A stretch of DNA of 49,558 nt. Origin: Bacillota bacterium. Lineage in GTDB: Bacteria; Bacillota; Clostridia; Christensenellales; Aristaeellaceae. Of this stretch, positions 31,842-40,437 are shown piece after piece (the first letter of the stretch is position 1; every line of letters starts with the position of its first letter). A program made the position numbers and the translations under genes. The stretch covers positions 1 to 49,558 of the forward strand of contig JAEYAR010000096.1 of assembly GCA_023404715.1 (NCBI GenBank), read 5' to 3'. The notes under the pieces were generated by a model that saw nothing but the letters and a program-made list of their open reading frames with translations, had not been told where the DNA came from and ran no database searches.

Positions 31842-32591
31842 TTACCTTTCACCATCTTGCCGCGCGGATTCCTGTAAGATTTCTTCGTAGAAGTCTCTAC
31901 GGCTGCGCTCGCCTCGATGCAGCTCGGAGAGGATGCGCCCATCCTTAAAGTACAGGATACGGTCGGTGTAGCTGGAGGCGTAGGGATCGTGGGTAACCAT
32001 TAAAATGGTGGTTCCCAGCTTTTGATTCGCATAGGTAAGCGCACGGAGCAGCTCCGTAGCGGAGTTGGAATCGAGCGCGCCGGTGGGCTCGTCGGCAAAG
32101 AGAATGGGCGGGCGTTTGATCAGGGCGCGGGCTGCGGCGACGCGCTGGCGCTGGCCGCCGGACAATTCGCTGGGATATTTGGGAAGCTGAGAGGCGATGC
32201 CGAATAGCTCCGCGAGCTCCTCGACCCTGTGATCGATCTCCTGGGCGGGCTTATGCAGCAGCGCGAGCGGGATGGCGATGTTTTCCCGTACCGTCAGGCT
32301 TTCCAGCAGGAAGTACTCCTGAAAGATAAACCCGAGGTGGTTCTTGCGAAAGTCGGCGGCTTCCTTCTGACGCAAACCCTGAATTTGCGTCTTGCCCATG
32401 CAAATTGCCCCCTCCGTCGGGGTGTCGATGGTTGACAGGACGTTCAGCAGCGTCGTCTTGCCGGATCCGGAGGCCCCCATAATGCCGAGGAATTCCCCCT
32501 TCCCTACCTCGAATGAAACATGATCGAGGCCGGGCTTCGCTTGGTTCTTATAGGCCTTGGTGATATTTTCGACTTGTAATAGCGTGCTCAT
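31842..32591 (-). CDS. ABC transporter ATP-binding protein (BceA/MacB-like)
   Basis: This 249-residue ATPase has Walker A GASGSGKTT near residue 39, IFQEYFLLESLTVREN, signature LSGGQRQRVAAARAL, Walker B PILFADEPTGALD and the switch HD. A short C-terminal tail follows. I chose the ATG at 32589-32591, which follows GGAAGGAGCG; the frame is open farther upstream but without a ribosome site. It is the first gene of an operon with the BceB-like permease, the NarL-type kinase and its regulator. Promoter elements in the GC-rich 100 bases upstream are not clear. Confidence 0.93.
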   Translation of the reverse strand: MSTLLQVENITKAYKNQAKPGLDHVSFEVGKGEFLGIMGASGSGKTTLLNVLSTIDTPTEGAICMGKTQIQGLRQKEAADFRKNHLGFIFQEYFLLESLTVRENIAIPLALLHKPAQEIDHRVEELAELFGIASQLPKYPSELSGGQRQRVAAARALIKRPPILFADEPTGALDSNSATELLRALTYANQKLGTTILMVTHDPYASSYTDRILYFKDGRILSELHRGERSRRDFYEEILQESARQDGER

Positions 32592-32807
32592 GGTTTCGCT
32601 CCTTCCCCGCGGCTTCATCGGCGCGCTCTTTGGGCGCGCTGTGCCGCTCCTGGTATGGTCATAGTTTAGCGGCGAAACGGGCGCGGCGCATGAGTAATCC
32701 ACGCAAGATTAGGCCGGACGATCATGTAAAAAGGCAGCCCATAAAACAGACTGCCTTTTGAAATACGAAAGAAAGGGGTGTTGCGCTGTCAGGCGGCCAT
32801 CTGTCCC

Positions 32808-32837
32808 TTGTTCCTACGGGCCGCGCCGTGTTATAAT
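32808..32837 (+). promoter_or_regulatory. Promoter of the cysteine desulfidase gene
   Basis: TTGTTC (32808-32813) and TATAAT (32832-32837) are separated by 18 bases, 34 bases ahead of the ATG at 32871. Confidence 0.6.
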
Positions 32838-32870
32838 GCGGTATATCATATCACTACGAAGGAGCACACC

Positions 32871-34157
32871 ATGTGGGACGAACAGTTTTTTCTTAGCGAA
32901 ATGCATAAGGCGCTCATGCCCTCCACCGGCTGCACCGAGCCCGTGGCGATCGCGCTAAACACGGCGACGGCGCGAAAGCATGCGCGCGGTGACGTCAAGC
33001 GCCTGACGCTGACGCTCGACACGTATTTGTATAAGAACGCGATGGGCGTGGGCATCCCGGGCGCGGACGAGCGCGGCGTGGCCCTTTGCGCGGCCATGGG
33101 CGTGACCGCGGGAGATGCGGATGCGCAGCTGCGCGTGCTGGGCCACGTGGCGCCGCAGGCCCTGCAGGCGGCCAAGCAGATGGTGAGGGACGGCCTCGTG
33201 AGCGTGCGTACGCGCGAGGACGTACCGGAGCTTTTCGTGGAATCGGTGCTGGAGACGGGGGAGGACTGCGTGCGCGTGATCACGCTCGGCAGCCATACGA
33301 ATATCGTCGGCGTCGAGCATGCGCCGTTTGAAACGTACAGGCCGCAGGCGGCCTGCGTGGCGCAGTGCCCGATCCGCGAGAGCACGCTGGCGGACATGAT
33401 TGGCTTTGCGGATCGCGTGCCCGCGGAAAAGCTCGCCTTTTTACAGGAAGGCATCGAGATGAACCTCGCGGTCGCCGATGCGGGCAGGCAGTTCGGCCTG
33501 GGGCTGGCGATCGATACGCTGATCGGGCAGGGCGTGATCGGGCGCTCGCCGGTCTCCGCCGCGCAGCTGCTGTGCGCGTCCGCCTCGTATGCGCGCATGT
33601 CGGGCATATCTCTGCCGGTGATGACCGCCACGGGCAGCGGCAACCAGGGCATCACGCTGCTGCTGACGCTGGAGGCGGTCGCCCGCGAGTGCAGGACCGA
33701 TCCGGAGAAAAAGCTGCGCGCCGCCGCACTCGCGAACCTCGTGAACATCTACGTCAAGTCCTACACCGGCATGCTGTCCGCCGTGTGCGCTTGCGGCGTG
33801 GCTTCGGGCCTGGGGGCGTCGGTCGGCGTCGTCTACATGCTCGGAGGCGGGGAGCGTCAGATGCTGGGGGCGATGAAGAACATCCTGGGCTCCATCTCGG
33901 GCATGATCTGCGACGGGGCGAAGGAGGGCTGCGCAAACAAGGTGGAGCTATCCTCCGGCCTGGCGGTGCAGGCCGCATTCCTGGCGATGAACGGCATGAG
34001 CATCGGCATGGACGACGGCATCCTCGCCAGCGATTTGAAAGCGCTCTTTGAGAATCTGGGTCAGCTGGTACAAGAGGGCATGCGCGAGACCAACCGCGTC
34101 ATCGTGGACATCATGCAGGGCGCGTCGAAGTGCCGGGATATGGCGGCGGATGCCTGA
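32871..34157 (+). CDS. cyuA: L-cysteine desulfidase, CyuA/UPF0597 family
   Basis: This 428-residue protein belongs to the UPF0597/serine-dehydratase-alpha-like family, which splits L-cysteine into pyruvate, ammonia and sulfide with an oxygen-sensitive [4Fe-4S] cluster. MPSTGCTEPVAIALNTA with C21 is the family N-terminus; VMTATGSGNQGITLLLTLEA near 250 and the later cysteines (SAVCACGVASGLGA, SGMICDGAKEGCANKVELSS) supply cluster ligands. The length is close to that of E. coli CyuA. I used the ATG behind GAAGGAGCACACC. It is single, with no cysteine transporter beside it, and detoxification or energy from cysteine is inferred. Confidence 0.92.
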   Translation: MWDEQFFLSEMHKALMPSTGCTEPVAIALNTATARKHARGDVKRLTLTLDTYLYKNAMGVGIPGADERGVALCAAMGVTAGDADAQLRVLGHVAPQALQAAKQMVRDGLVSVRTREDVPELFVESVLETGEDCVRVITLGSHTNIVGVEHAPFETYRPQAACVAQCPIRESTLADMIGFADRVPAEKLAFLQEGIEMNLAVADAGRQFGLGLAIDTLIGQGVIGRSPVSAAQLLCASASYARMSGISLPVMTATGSGNQGITLLLTLEAVARECRTDPEKKLRAAALANLVNIYVKSYTGMLSAVCACGVASGLGASVGVVYMLGGGERQMLGAMKNILGSISGMICDGAKEGCANKVELSSGLAVQAAFLAMNGMSIGMDDGILASDLKALFENLGQLVQEGMRETNRVIVDIMQGASKCRDMAADA

Positions 34158-34234
34158 GCGTTCGCCTATGCAAGCCTACGGGCTTTCACGTGGAACGGGC
34201 AATTTGCATCGCCCTGTCAACACCGCGCCAATCT

Positions 34235-35416
34235 TTATTCGTACAGGTGATAGCGGGACTTGCGCTCGACGTATTGGGCCCGCGCGGGCGCATAGGCGTC
34301 GATGAGCTGCGCCGCGGTTTGCCGTCCGGTCGTGAATGCGTCGGTCGCGAGCAGCTTGTCCGTATAACGCTCAAAGTCCGGCGAGGAAGGCAGCTGCTTT
34401 ACGTCGTGGCCTGCGCTGCAGTCGCACCATTCGATGCGCTCCGGATAGAGGGCGCGAATTTCCTCCAGCAGGCAAAGCGCGGTACGGAAGGATTCGAACG
34501 TCCTGCGCTCGCGCACGTAGACCTGAACGCCCCCGCAGACCTCGCCCGCATGCTTGGAAGCGGCCGGGCGGAAGAAGACGGGCCCGAATTGTACGCCGCT
34601 AAGCCCCAGGCGATTCATGCGCAACGCGAGCTCGTACGCGTCAATCCAAGGCGCGCCGATGAGCTCGAACGGCTTGGCGGTGCCGCGGCCTTCGCTTACG
34701 GTACGCACGCCTTCAAAGATACACATGCCGACGTACAGCAGGTTGGCGGTGACGTGCGGCAGGCTCGGGGAGGGCAGCGTCCAGGGCAAAGCGGTTTCAT
34801 CGTGATACATGTTTCGTTTCCAGCCGAGGACCGGAACGACCGTCAGATCACAGCCCAGATGGTATTCCCCGTTTACGTAGCGGCAAAATTCGCCCAGGGT
34901 CAGCGCCGTCCGAGAGGCGAGCTCAAAATCGCCGACTATGGTGTGCATCTGCGGAGGACAGACGGTTCCCTCGACGGTCACGCCATCGATGGGTGCGGCC
35001 CGGTCCAGCACCACCAGAGGAACCCGGCGCGCGCTGCAGGCGCTCAGCAGCTGCCCGGCGCAGGCGAGGTATTCGTAATAGCGCACGCCTGCCTCGGCGA
35101 TGTCGAAGACGAGCACGTCTACTCCCTCGAGCATCGCTTGCGTAGGGGCGATACACGTGCGACTGAAAAGACTTTCGACAGGCAGGCCCGTGCGCCGATC
35201 CGTATAGCGGGACGTACGCTCGCCGTAGATGAACTCGCCGCGGATGCCGTAGATTAGGTTGAAGAGCTTGACGACATGGTATCGCTCGCACAGCACATCT
35301 ACGGCTGGCGCGAGCGCGCGGTTGATGGCCGAGCCACCGCTGACCAAGGCCACGTTTCGACGGGAAAGCAGTCGATCCAACATGTCGAGCCGGTCGATAC
35401 CGTTTAGAGTTTTCAC
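34235..35416 (-). CDS. namZ: Exo-beta-N-acetylmuramidase, NamZ/DUF1343 family
   Basis: This 393-residue protein matches DUF1343 (glycosidase family GH171), which releases MurNAc from the non-reducing end of peptidoglycan fragments. Landmarks are NVALVSGGSAINRALAPAVD near 15, FNLIYGIRGEFIYGER near 50 with DRRTGLPVESLF, VDVLVFDIAEAGVRYYEYL near 98, and VLDRAAPIDGVTVEGTV near 130. I start it at a GTG (35416-35414) behind AGGAGGATTCAATC; ATG codons upstream lack such a site. No signal peptide is seen, so it acts inside the cell on imported fragments. The divergent BadF-type kinase fits a MurNAc/GlcNAc salvage route. Confidence 0.88.
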   Translation of the reverse strand: MKTLNGIDRLDMLDRLLSRRNVALVSGGSAINRALAPAVDVLCERYHVVKLFNLIYGIRGEFIYGERTSRYTDRRTGLPVESLFSRTCIAPTQAMLEGVDVLVFDIAEAGVRYYEYLACAGQLLSACSARRVPLVVLDRAAPIDGVTVEGTVCPPQMHTIVGDFELASRTALTLGEFCRYVNGEYHLGCDLTVVPVLGWKRNMYHDETALPWTLPSPSLPHVTANLLYVGMCIFEGVRTVSEGRGTAKPFELIGAPWIDAYELALRMNRLGLSGVQFGPVFFRPAASKHAGEVCGGVQVYVRERRTFESFRTALCLLEEIRALYPERIEWCDCSAGHDVKQLPSSPDFERYTDKLLATDAFTTGRQTAAQLIDAYAPARAQYVERKSRYHLYE

Positions 35417-35482
35417 GATTGAATCCTCCTTGCTTGTGAAAAAGTTCATAAAGGTATAAGAACGATTGAAAAAGTTATGGAC

Positions 35483-35511
35483 ATTATACTGCAAGGAAAT
35501 AGGACCGTCAA
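35483..35511 (-). promoter_or_regulatory. Promoter of namZ
   Basis: TTGACG (35511-35506) and TATAAT (35488-35483) on the minus strand are 17 bases apart, giving a start near 35476, about 60 bases upstream of the GTG start codon. Confidence 0.8.
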
Positions 35512-35617
35512 GGAGAGGCAAGGAGACGGTTTACGGCAAACGGATGCGACGACAAAATGAGAACAGCCGAAGCGATGGGACAAAATCGGGAAAGAAAATT
35601 GAAGAGGAGGAATGCGG

Positions 35618-36559
35618 ATGGTCATCGGGATAGACGGCGGCGGAACGAAGACCGAGGCGGTGCTGGTCGACCGCGCGTCCGGCGTCGTGCTCAGGCTATT
35701 GGACGCGGGGAGTAACCCGAACGTCAGCGGCTTTGAGGCCGCCGCAAGGACGCTCGGCGGCATGATCGCCCGCTGCCGGGCGGCGGGCGAGATCGAGGCG
35801 ATATGCCTCAGCCTCGCGGGCGCGGGTACGCCGGACATCGAGGCGCGGATGACGCAGGCGATGCGCATGCAGGCGCCGCCGGCGTGCAGCGTGCGCGTGG
35901 GCAGCGACGCGCTGGGCTGTATGAGCAGCGGCATTAAGCGCGCGGACGGCGTCGTGGTCATCGCGGGCACCGGCTCAGCAGCGTTCGCGCGCCGCGACGG
36001 CGCATACTTTCGTGTCGGCGGCTGGGGCCATCTCATCGACGACGCGGGCAGCGGCTACGATATCGGCCGTCTGGGGCTACGCGCGGTGCTGCGCGCGCAC
36101 GACGGGCGCGCGCCCGAGACGGCGATGACCCAGCGCTTCATCGACCATCTGGGCGGCGCGCGCCCGTGGGAATCCCTGGCACTGATTTACGAGGGCGGCA
36201 AGCAGCGGGTCGCCGGCTTCGCGCCCGTCGTCCTGGGGACGGAGCAGGACGCGGCGGCACAGGCCATCGTAGATCGCGCTTGCGCGGAGCTGGCGCAGAT
36301 GGCCCGAACGGCAGGAGCGTATATTCACAGCGCGCGGCAGGAGATTCCCGTGGTGGCGGCGGGCAGCATTTGGAAGAGCGATCGCGTCTTTTTAGGAGTG
36401 CGGCGCGAGTTGGGCGCGGGGTATTACCTGCTCCGCCCCCAAAGGCGCCCCGTGTTCGGCGCGGCGGTGGAGGCGGCGGCGGACGCCGGCTGGCCCACGG
36501 GGGATGCGTTTGACGCAGCCTTTGACCGGACGTACGCGGAGGCGGCGGCGGATGCATAA
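35618..36559 (+). CDS. BadF/BadG-type ATPase family sugar kinase (MurNAc/GlcNAc kinase-like)
   Basis: This 313-residue protein of the ASKHA fold has the phosphate-1 motif GIDGGGTKTEAVLVD at the N-terminus, NPNVSGFEAAARTL, VGSDALGCM near 96, the adenosine/phosphate motif VVIAGTGSAAFA near 115 and GWGHLIDDAGSGYDIG near 135. This arrangement is shared by N-acetylglucosamine kinases and the clostridial MurK that phosphorylates MurNAc and GlcNAc. Its place opposite namZ suggests it phosphorylates amino sugars released by NamZ. The ATG at 35618 follows GAGGAGGAATG with good spacing; an ATG two codons earlier sits too close. Confidence 0.88.
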   Translation: MVIGIDGGGTKTEAVLVDRASGVVLRLLDAGSNPNVSGFEAAARTLGGMIARCRAAGEIEAICLSLAGAGTPDIEARMTQAMRMQAPPACSVRVGSDALGCMSSGIKRADGVVVIAGTGSAAFARRDGAYFRVGGWGHLIDDAGSGYDIGRLGLRAVLRAHDGRAPETAMTQRFIDHLGGARPWESLALIYEGGKQRVAGFAPVVLGTEQDAAAQAIVDRACAELAQMARTAGAYIHSARQEIPVVAAGSIWKSDRVFLGVRRELGAGYYLLRPQRRPVFGAAVEAAADAGWPTGDAFDAAFDRTYAEAAADA

Positions 36560-36563
36560 AAAT

Positions 36564-36603
36564 AGGCCCTGTATCGAGCGGATATCCGCTCGATACAGGG
36601 CCT
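36564..36603. terminator. Bidirectional terminator, 40-base perfect palindrome
   Basis: The 20 bases from 36564 (AGGCCCTGTATCGAGCGGAT) are followed immediately by their exact complement, ending at 36603. The minus strand then reads TATTTTTATG and the plus strand GTTTGG, so it can end both the kinase and the convergent YugP gene. It lies only 5 and 9 bases from the two stop codons. Confidence 0.85.
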
Positions 36604-36611
36604 GTTTGGAA

Positions 36612-37298
36612 TCAGTCGCGGTTGTTTCGGCCCGAAAGGATGAACAAGCGCACGAGCTGCAAGATCGCCGTCAGCGCGGAGGCCACATAGGTAAGGGCCG
36701 CGGCGCTCAGCACCTTGCTTGCGCCCTGGGTCTCCTCCTGCGTGAGATAGCCGTAGCCCGAGAGCGCTGCGACCGCGCGGTTGGAGGCGTTAAACTCCAC
36801 CGGCAGCGTGATCAGCGAGAAGACGACGGCGAATGAAAAGCAGACCAGGCCGATCGTCACCAGGGGCTCCCACGAGAAGAGCAGGCCGACGATGAAGAGC
36901 GGGATGGCGGCGTTGGACCCGATGGAAGCGACGGGCGCGAAGACGTTGCGGATCTCCAGGGGCATGTATCCCTGCGCGTGCTGCACGGCATGGCCTGCCT
37001 CATGCGCGGCGACGCCAAGCGCCGCGATGGAGGTGGAATCATACACCCCGTCCGACAGCCGCAGAACGCGGTCGCGCGGATCGTAATGGTCGGTGAGGTT
37101 GCCGCGCACGCGCTCGATGCGCACGTCGGTGATGCCGCTCTTTTGCATGATGGCATCCGCGGCCTGAGCCGCCGTCAGCCCGGATCGCGCATACACTTTG
37201 GCGTAACGGTTAAACGTGCTGGAGACCTTCGATTGCGCGAACAAAGCCAGCAGCAGCGCCGGCAGCACGATAATCATCGTCCAGTCGTAGAAGAACAT
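36612..37298 (-). CDS. YugP-type membrane zinc metallopeptidase
   Basis: This 228-residue protein belongs to the zinc peptidase_2/YugP family: an N-terminal membrane helix (about 5-21), the conserved VYARSGLTAAQAADAIMQ and HYDPRDRVLRLSDGVYDS stretches, then the zinc motif HEAGH (H99, E100, H103), and three further helices near 122-165 and 200-222. The active site faces the membrane or cytoplasm. The physiological substrate is unknown. It starts with ATG behind AAGGAGGGTTC. It stands alone between terminators. Confidence 0.93.
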   Translation of the reverse strand: MFFYDWTMIIVLPALLLALFAQSKVSSTFNRYAKVYARSGLTAAQAADAIMQKSGITDVRIERVRGNLTDHYDPRDRVLRLSDGVYDSTSIAALGVAAHEAGHAVQHAQGYMPLEIRNVFAPVASIGSNAAIPLFIVGLLFSWEPLVTIGLVCFSFAVVFSLITLPVEFNASNRAVAALSGYGYLTQEETQGASKVLSAAALTYVASALTAILQLVRLFILSGRNNRD

Positions 37299-37381
37299 GT
37301 TGAACCCTCCTTATGCATCAGCTTCGTCGTCGGGGCGTGACTGATGTTGCCCGATGGAAAGAATAGGCGGCTTGGGGCCGC

Positions 37382-39388
37382 TTACATGACCTTATCATAC
37401 CCGACTGCGCGCAGCTGCGCAACGCTTTCCCGATGAGTTGTCGTTTTGAGCGCCTCAAACCCGCTCCGTGCGCGAAAGAACGTTTCGCCGGACTGGGGCG
37501 GCACCGTCAGATAGAGCGCGCCGTCCTGCGCGCGTATGCTCTCGCCCGTAGAGAGAACGAGCGCATCACAGCCCACATCCTGCTCGGGGACGCGCACGGT
37601 CACCGGCCGCGGGCTGCGGTTGATCAGGCAAATCGCGGCCTCCTCCCGCACCTCGCGGCCAAAGGCGTCGCGCCCGCCGTGCGCGGTGCGTAGGACGCCC
37701 AGCACGTCGGCACAGGGGGAGAGCATGCGCATCTCGCCCGTGCGCAGCACCGGATGCGCCGCGCGCAGGCGCAGCATCTCCCGGAAGAACGCGAGCTGAG
37801 ACGCGTCCTCGCGCCCCCAGGGATAGGCGGCGCGGCAGAAGGGGTCGCCGGCGCCCGTCATGCCCGCCTCGTCGCCGTAATAGATGCACGGCATGCCCGG
37901 AAGAGAGGCGACCATGCGCAGCATCATGCGCGTACGCGAAATGCCCGTCCGCCGCTGCTCCGGCGTCAGGCTATGCTCGCCGCGCTGCTCGCGGGAGAGC
38001 GTTTCGACCGAGGGGGCGGCCAATACGTCGATGATGCGCGCGCGATCATGGCTGCCCAGCAGGTTCATCAGGGAGTAAAAGAAGGGCTTGGGATAGTTTT
38101 CGCGCAGGGATTCGACGATGCGCGCCGCCTGAAGCGCCGTCTTTTCCCCGCGCAGGAAGGCGATGAGCGCCTCGCGCAGGGGATAGTTCATCACCGAGTC
38201 CAGCGTATCGCCCAGCACGTAGGAGCGCATCTTGTCGTACGTCACCTTGTGGGACGCATCCTCCCACACCTCGCCGAGCACAGCGTCCTCCTCGGACAGG
38301 TCTTTGACGCGGGCGCGCAGCGTGCGCAAAAACTCCATGGGCAGCTCGTCCGCCACGTCCAGCCGCCAGCCGCTCGCGCCCGCGCGCAGCCAGCGGCGCA
38401 CGACCGAGTCGTCGTCTGTAAGCATGAAGCGCTGGTAGTCGGGGTTCATCTCATTTACGTTGGGCAGCGTATCAAAACCCCACCAGCAGTCGTAGGCCTC
38501 GGGGAACTGCTTGAAGCGAAACCAGCTGGCATAAGGGGAATCCTTCGACTGATAGGCGCCGACGCTGTCGTAGCGGCCATAGCGGTTGAAGTAGACGCTG
38601 TCGTCGCCTACGTGAGAGAACACGCCGTCGAGCATCACGCGGATGCCCATCGCCCCGGCATCCCGGCACAGGCGCGCAAAGTCCTCCTCCGTGCCGAACA
38701 TGGGATCGATCGTGCGGTAATCGCCCGTGTCATACTTGTGGTTGGAGCGGGCCTTAAAGATCGGGTTTAAGTAGAGCACCGTCACGCCCAGATCGCGCAA
38801 ATAGGGCAGCTTCTGGCGAATGCCCTCGAGATTGCCGCCGAAGAAATCGCGCGCGACGTTGTCGCCGTTTTGGGCGATCTCACATTCGGGCCTTTCGTTC
38901 CAATCCGGATGGATGTGCACGTCGTTTCGCGCGCTAAGCAGGCTGCCGTCCGGGACGCCGTTGTAAAACCGGTCGACCATGATCTGATACATGACGCCCT
39001 CGCGCATCCACTTGGGCGTTTGATAAGCGGGGTCGTATACCGTGATCTGGTAGGAATCCGCATGCCCTTCCTGCCCGACGCCGCCCAGGTTGTCCGCAGC
39101 GTTGCCGTAGATGACGGTCTCCTGGCCGCGCCTCACTTCAAAGCGGTACCACGTCAGGCACGGGTGGTCGCATACCGTCACGTCCGTCTCATATAGATAT
39201 CCGCCGTCCTGTGCGCCGAGCATGCGTAGCGCGGCGCGCGTTTCGCTTCCGTTCCAGGTGCGCACAAAGACGAGGTCCGGGGCGGCGTCGGCAACGACGC
39301 GCAGCCGCAGGCGGACCGTTTGCGAGCAGGGGACGGCGCCGGGAGGAGAGCGGTAGAAGGAATCTCGGCTGTCATGGTAAAGGTGCAT
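37382..39388 (-). CDS. GH13 neopullulanase / cyclomaltodextrinase-type amylase
   Basis: This 668-residue cytoplasmic glycosidase has a CBM34-like N-terminal domain (to about 120), the catalytic TIM barrel from about MYQIMVDRFYNGV and a C-terminal beta domain. Conserved regions are present: DGVFSHVGDDS, the nucleophile in GWRLDVADE (near 342), the acid/base in GEVWEDAS (near 372) and the third acid in NLLGSHDRAR (near 446). It should cut cyclodextrins, pullulan or maltodextrins. There is no signal peptide. It starts with ATG after GGAGGAAGACACC. No transporter or regulator gene for maltodextrin lies beside it. Confidence 0.94.
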   Translation of the reverse strand: MHLYHDSRDSFYRSPPGAVPCSQTVRLRLRVVADAAPDLVFVRTWNGSETRAALRMLGAQDGGYLYETDVTVCDHPCLTWYRFEVRRGQETVIYGNAADNLGGVGQEGHADSYQITVYDPAYQTPKWMREGVMYQIMVDRFYNGVPDGSLLSARNDVHIHPDWNERPECEIAQNGDNVARDFFGGNLEGIRQKLPYLRDLGVTVLYLNPIFKARSNHKYDTGDYRTIDPMFGTEEDFARLCRDAGAMGIRVMLDGVFSHVGDDSVYFNRYGRYDSVGAYQSKDSPYASWFRFKQFPEAYDCWWGFDTLPNVNEMNPDYQRFMLTDDDSVVRRWLRAGASGWRLDVADELPMEFLRTLRARVKDLSEEDAVLGEVWEDASHKVTYDKMRSYVLGDTLDSVMNYPLREALIAFLRGEKTALQAARIVESLRENYPKPFFYSLMNLLGSHDRARIIDVLAAPSVETLSREQRGEHSLTPEQRRTGISRTRMMLRMVASLPGMPCIYYGDEAGMTGAGDPFCRAAYPWGREDASQLAFFREMLRLRAAHPVLRTGEMRMLSPCADVLGVLRTAHGGRDAFGREVREEAAICLINRSPRPVTVRVPEQDVGCDALVLSTGESIRAQDGALYLTVPPQSGETFFRARSGFEALKTTTHRESVAQLRAVGYDKVM

Positions 39389-39404
39389 GGTGTCTTCCTC
39401 CGAT

Positions 39405-39427
39405 CAAACCCGGCGAGGAGCGCCGGG
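39405..39427 (-). terminator. Weak terminator after corA
   Basis: CCCGGCG (39409-39415) and CGCCGGG (39421-39427) form a perfect stem around 5 bases; on the minus strand only TTTG follows. It may end part of the corA message or form in the leader of the neopullulanase gene. Confidence 0.45.
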
Positions 39428-39525
39428 CCTGGATAATTGCAAACGCATAGCGTTCAGAAATTCGCGGCTTTATGCAGGATTCCCTGCTACGGTAGAAATG
39501 TATGTGTCGAAAAATCGGGATGTGT

Positions 39526-40437
39526 TTACCAGAATTTTTTCTTCTTGCAGATCCACATACACAGGGCTACGACGGCGATGCTCAGGCCTATGACCATCGG
39601 GTAGCCGTAATCCCATTCAAATTCGGGCATTTTGAGGTTCATACCAAACCAACCGACGATCAGCGTGAGCGGCAGGAAGATCACGGTGACGACGGTGAGA
39701 ATTTGCATGATGCGGTTTTGCCGCAGGTCGATCTGTCCCTGATATTCTTCACGAACCTGCATGGCGTATTCGCGAAGGGATTGGGCTTCCTCGCGCAAGC
39801 GCGCGCAGCGTTCGACGAAGAGGCGCAGGAGCAAAAGCGCGTCGGCGTCGAGAAAGCGCTCGCCGGTTTCGATCAGCTTTTGTCCCACGTCGATGAGCTG
39901 CGAGTAAAAGCGTTGCAGGGCGGTCAAACGCTTGCGCAGAGCTGGCATTTCATGGCTGAAGACGTCGATCTTGCCCGAGAGCACCGCGTTCTCCAGGCGC
40001 TCCAGGCGGTTATCCAGCGCCTCAAGCAAGATCAGGTCGTCGTCGATGAGCGTGAAAAGCACGCTGCACAGCAGCTCGCCGCTATCGGGTGAGGCCCAAT
40101 CGCGCCGCAAAGAGAGCTTCTCGAGCACGCGCGCGATCTTGCCTGAATCGCAAAGAAACAGCACAAATTCCCGGCGCAGCAGGAAGGAGAAGCGCACAGG
40201 CTCACGCTCGCCCGACTTGGGCGGCATGCTCACGGTGCCGACGATGCCGCACAGATGCAGCTCCGCCTTGCAAAAGCGGCTTTCGCGGCTGCGTTGCAAA
40301 AGCGGGCGTACCGCGTCGTCTGCGAGCGGACAGCTTGCCAGCTCGTCAAACGCGAGCGATAGCGCGAGTGGCGCATGCGGCTTTTGCGGCAAGCCGTCCA
40401 ACCGGCGGAGTGTATTTTCAATCGCGTAAAGGGTCAT
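39526..40437 (-). CDS. CorA-like magnesium/divalent cation transporter
   Basis: This 303-residue protein has a cytoplasmic alpha/beta domain, a long helical stretch (about 130-235), and two C-terminal membrane helices (about 242-262 and 280-297). The selectivity signature GMN follows the first helix (GWFGMNLKMPEFEWDYGY), as in CorA/MgtE-independent Mg channels. It ends in KKKKFW, a basic cytoplasmic tail. The ATG overlaps the TGA of the PH-like membrane protein (ATGA), so the two are translated together. Confidence 0.93.
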   Translation of the reverse strand: MTLYAIENTLRRLDGLPQKPHAPLALSLAFDELASCPLADDAVRPLLQRSRESRFCKAELHLCGIVGTVSMPPKSGEREPVRFSFLLRREFVLFLCDSGKIARVLEKLSLRRDWASPDSGELLCSVLFTLIDDDLILLEALDNRLERLENAVLSGKIDVFSHEMPALRKRLTALQRFYSQLIDVGQKLIETGERFLDADALLLLRLFVERCARLREEAQSLREYAMQVREEYQGQIDLRQNRIMQILTVVTVIFLPLTLIVGWFGMNLKMPEFEWDYGYPMVIGLSIAVVALCMWICKKKKFW

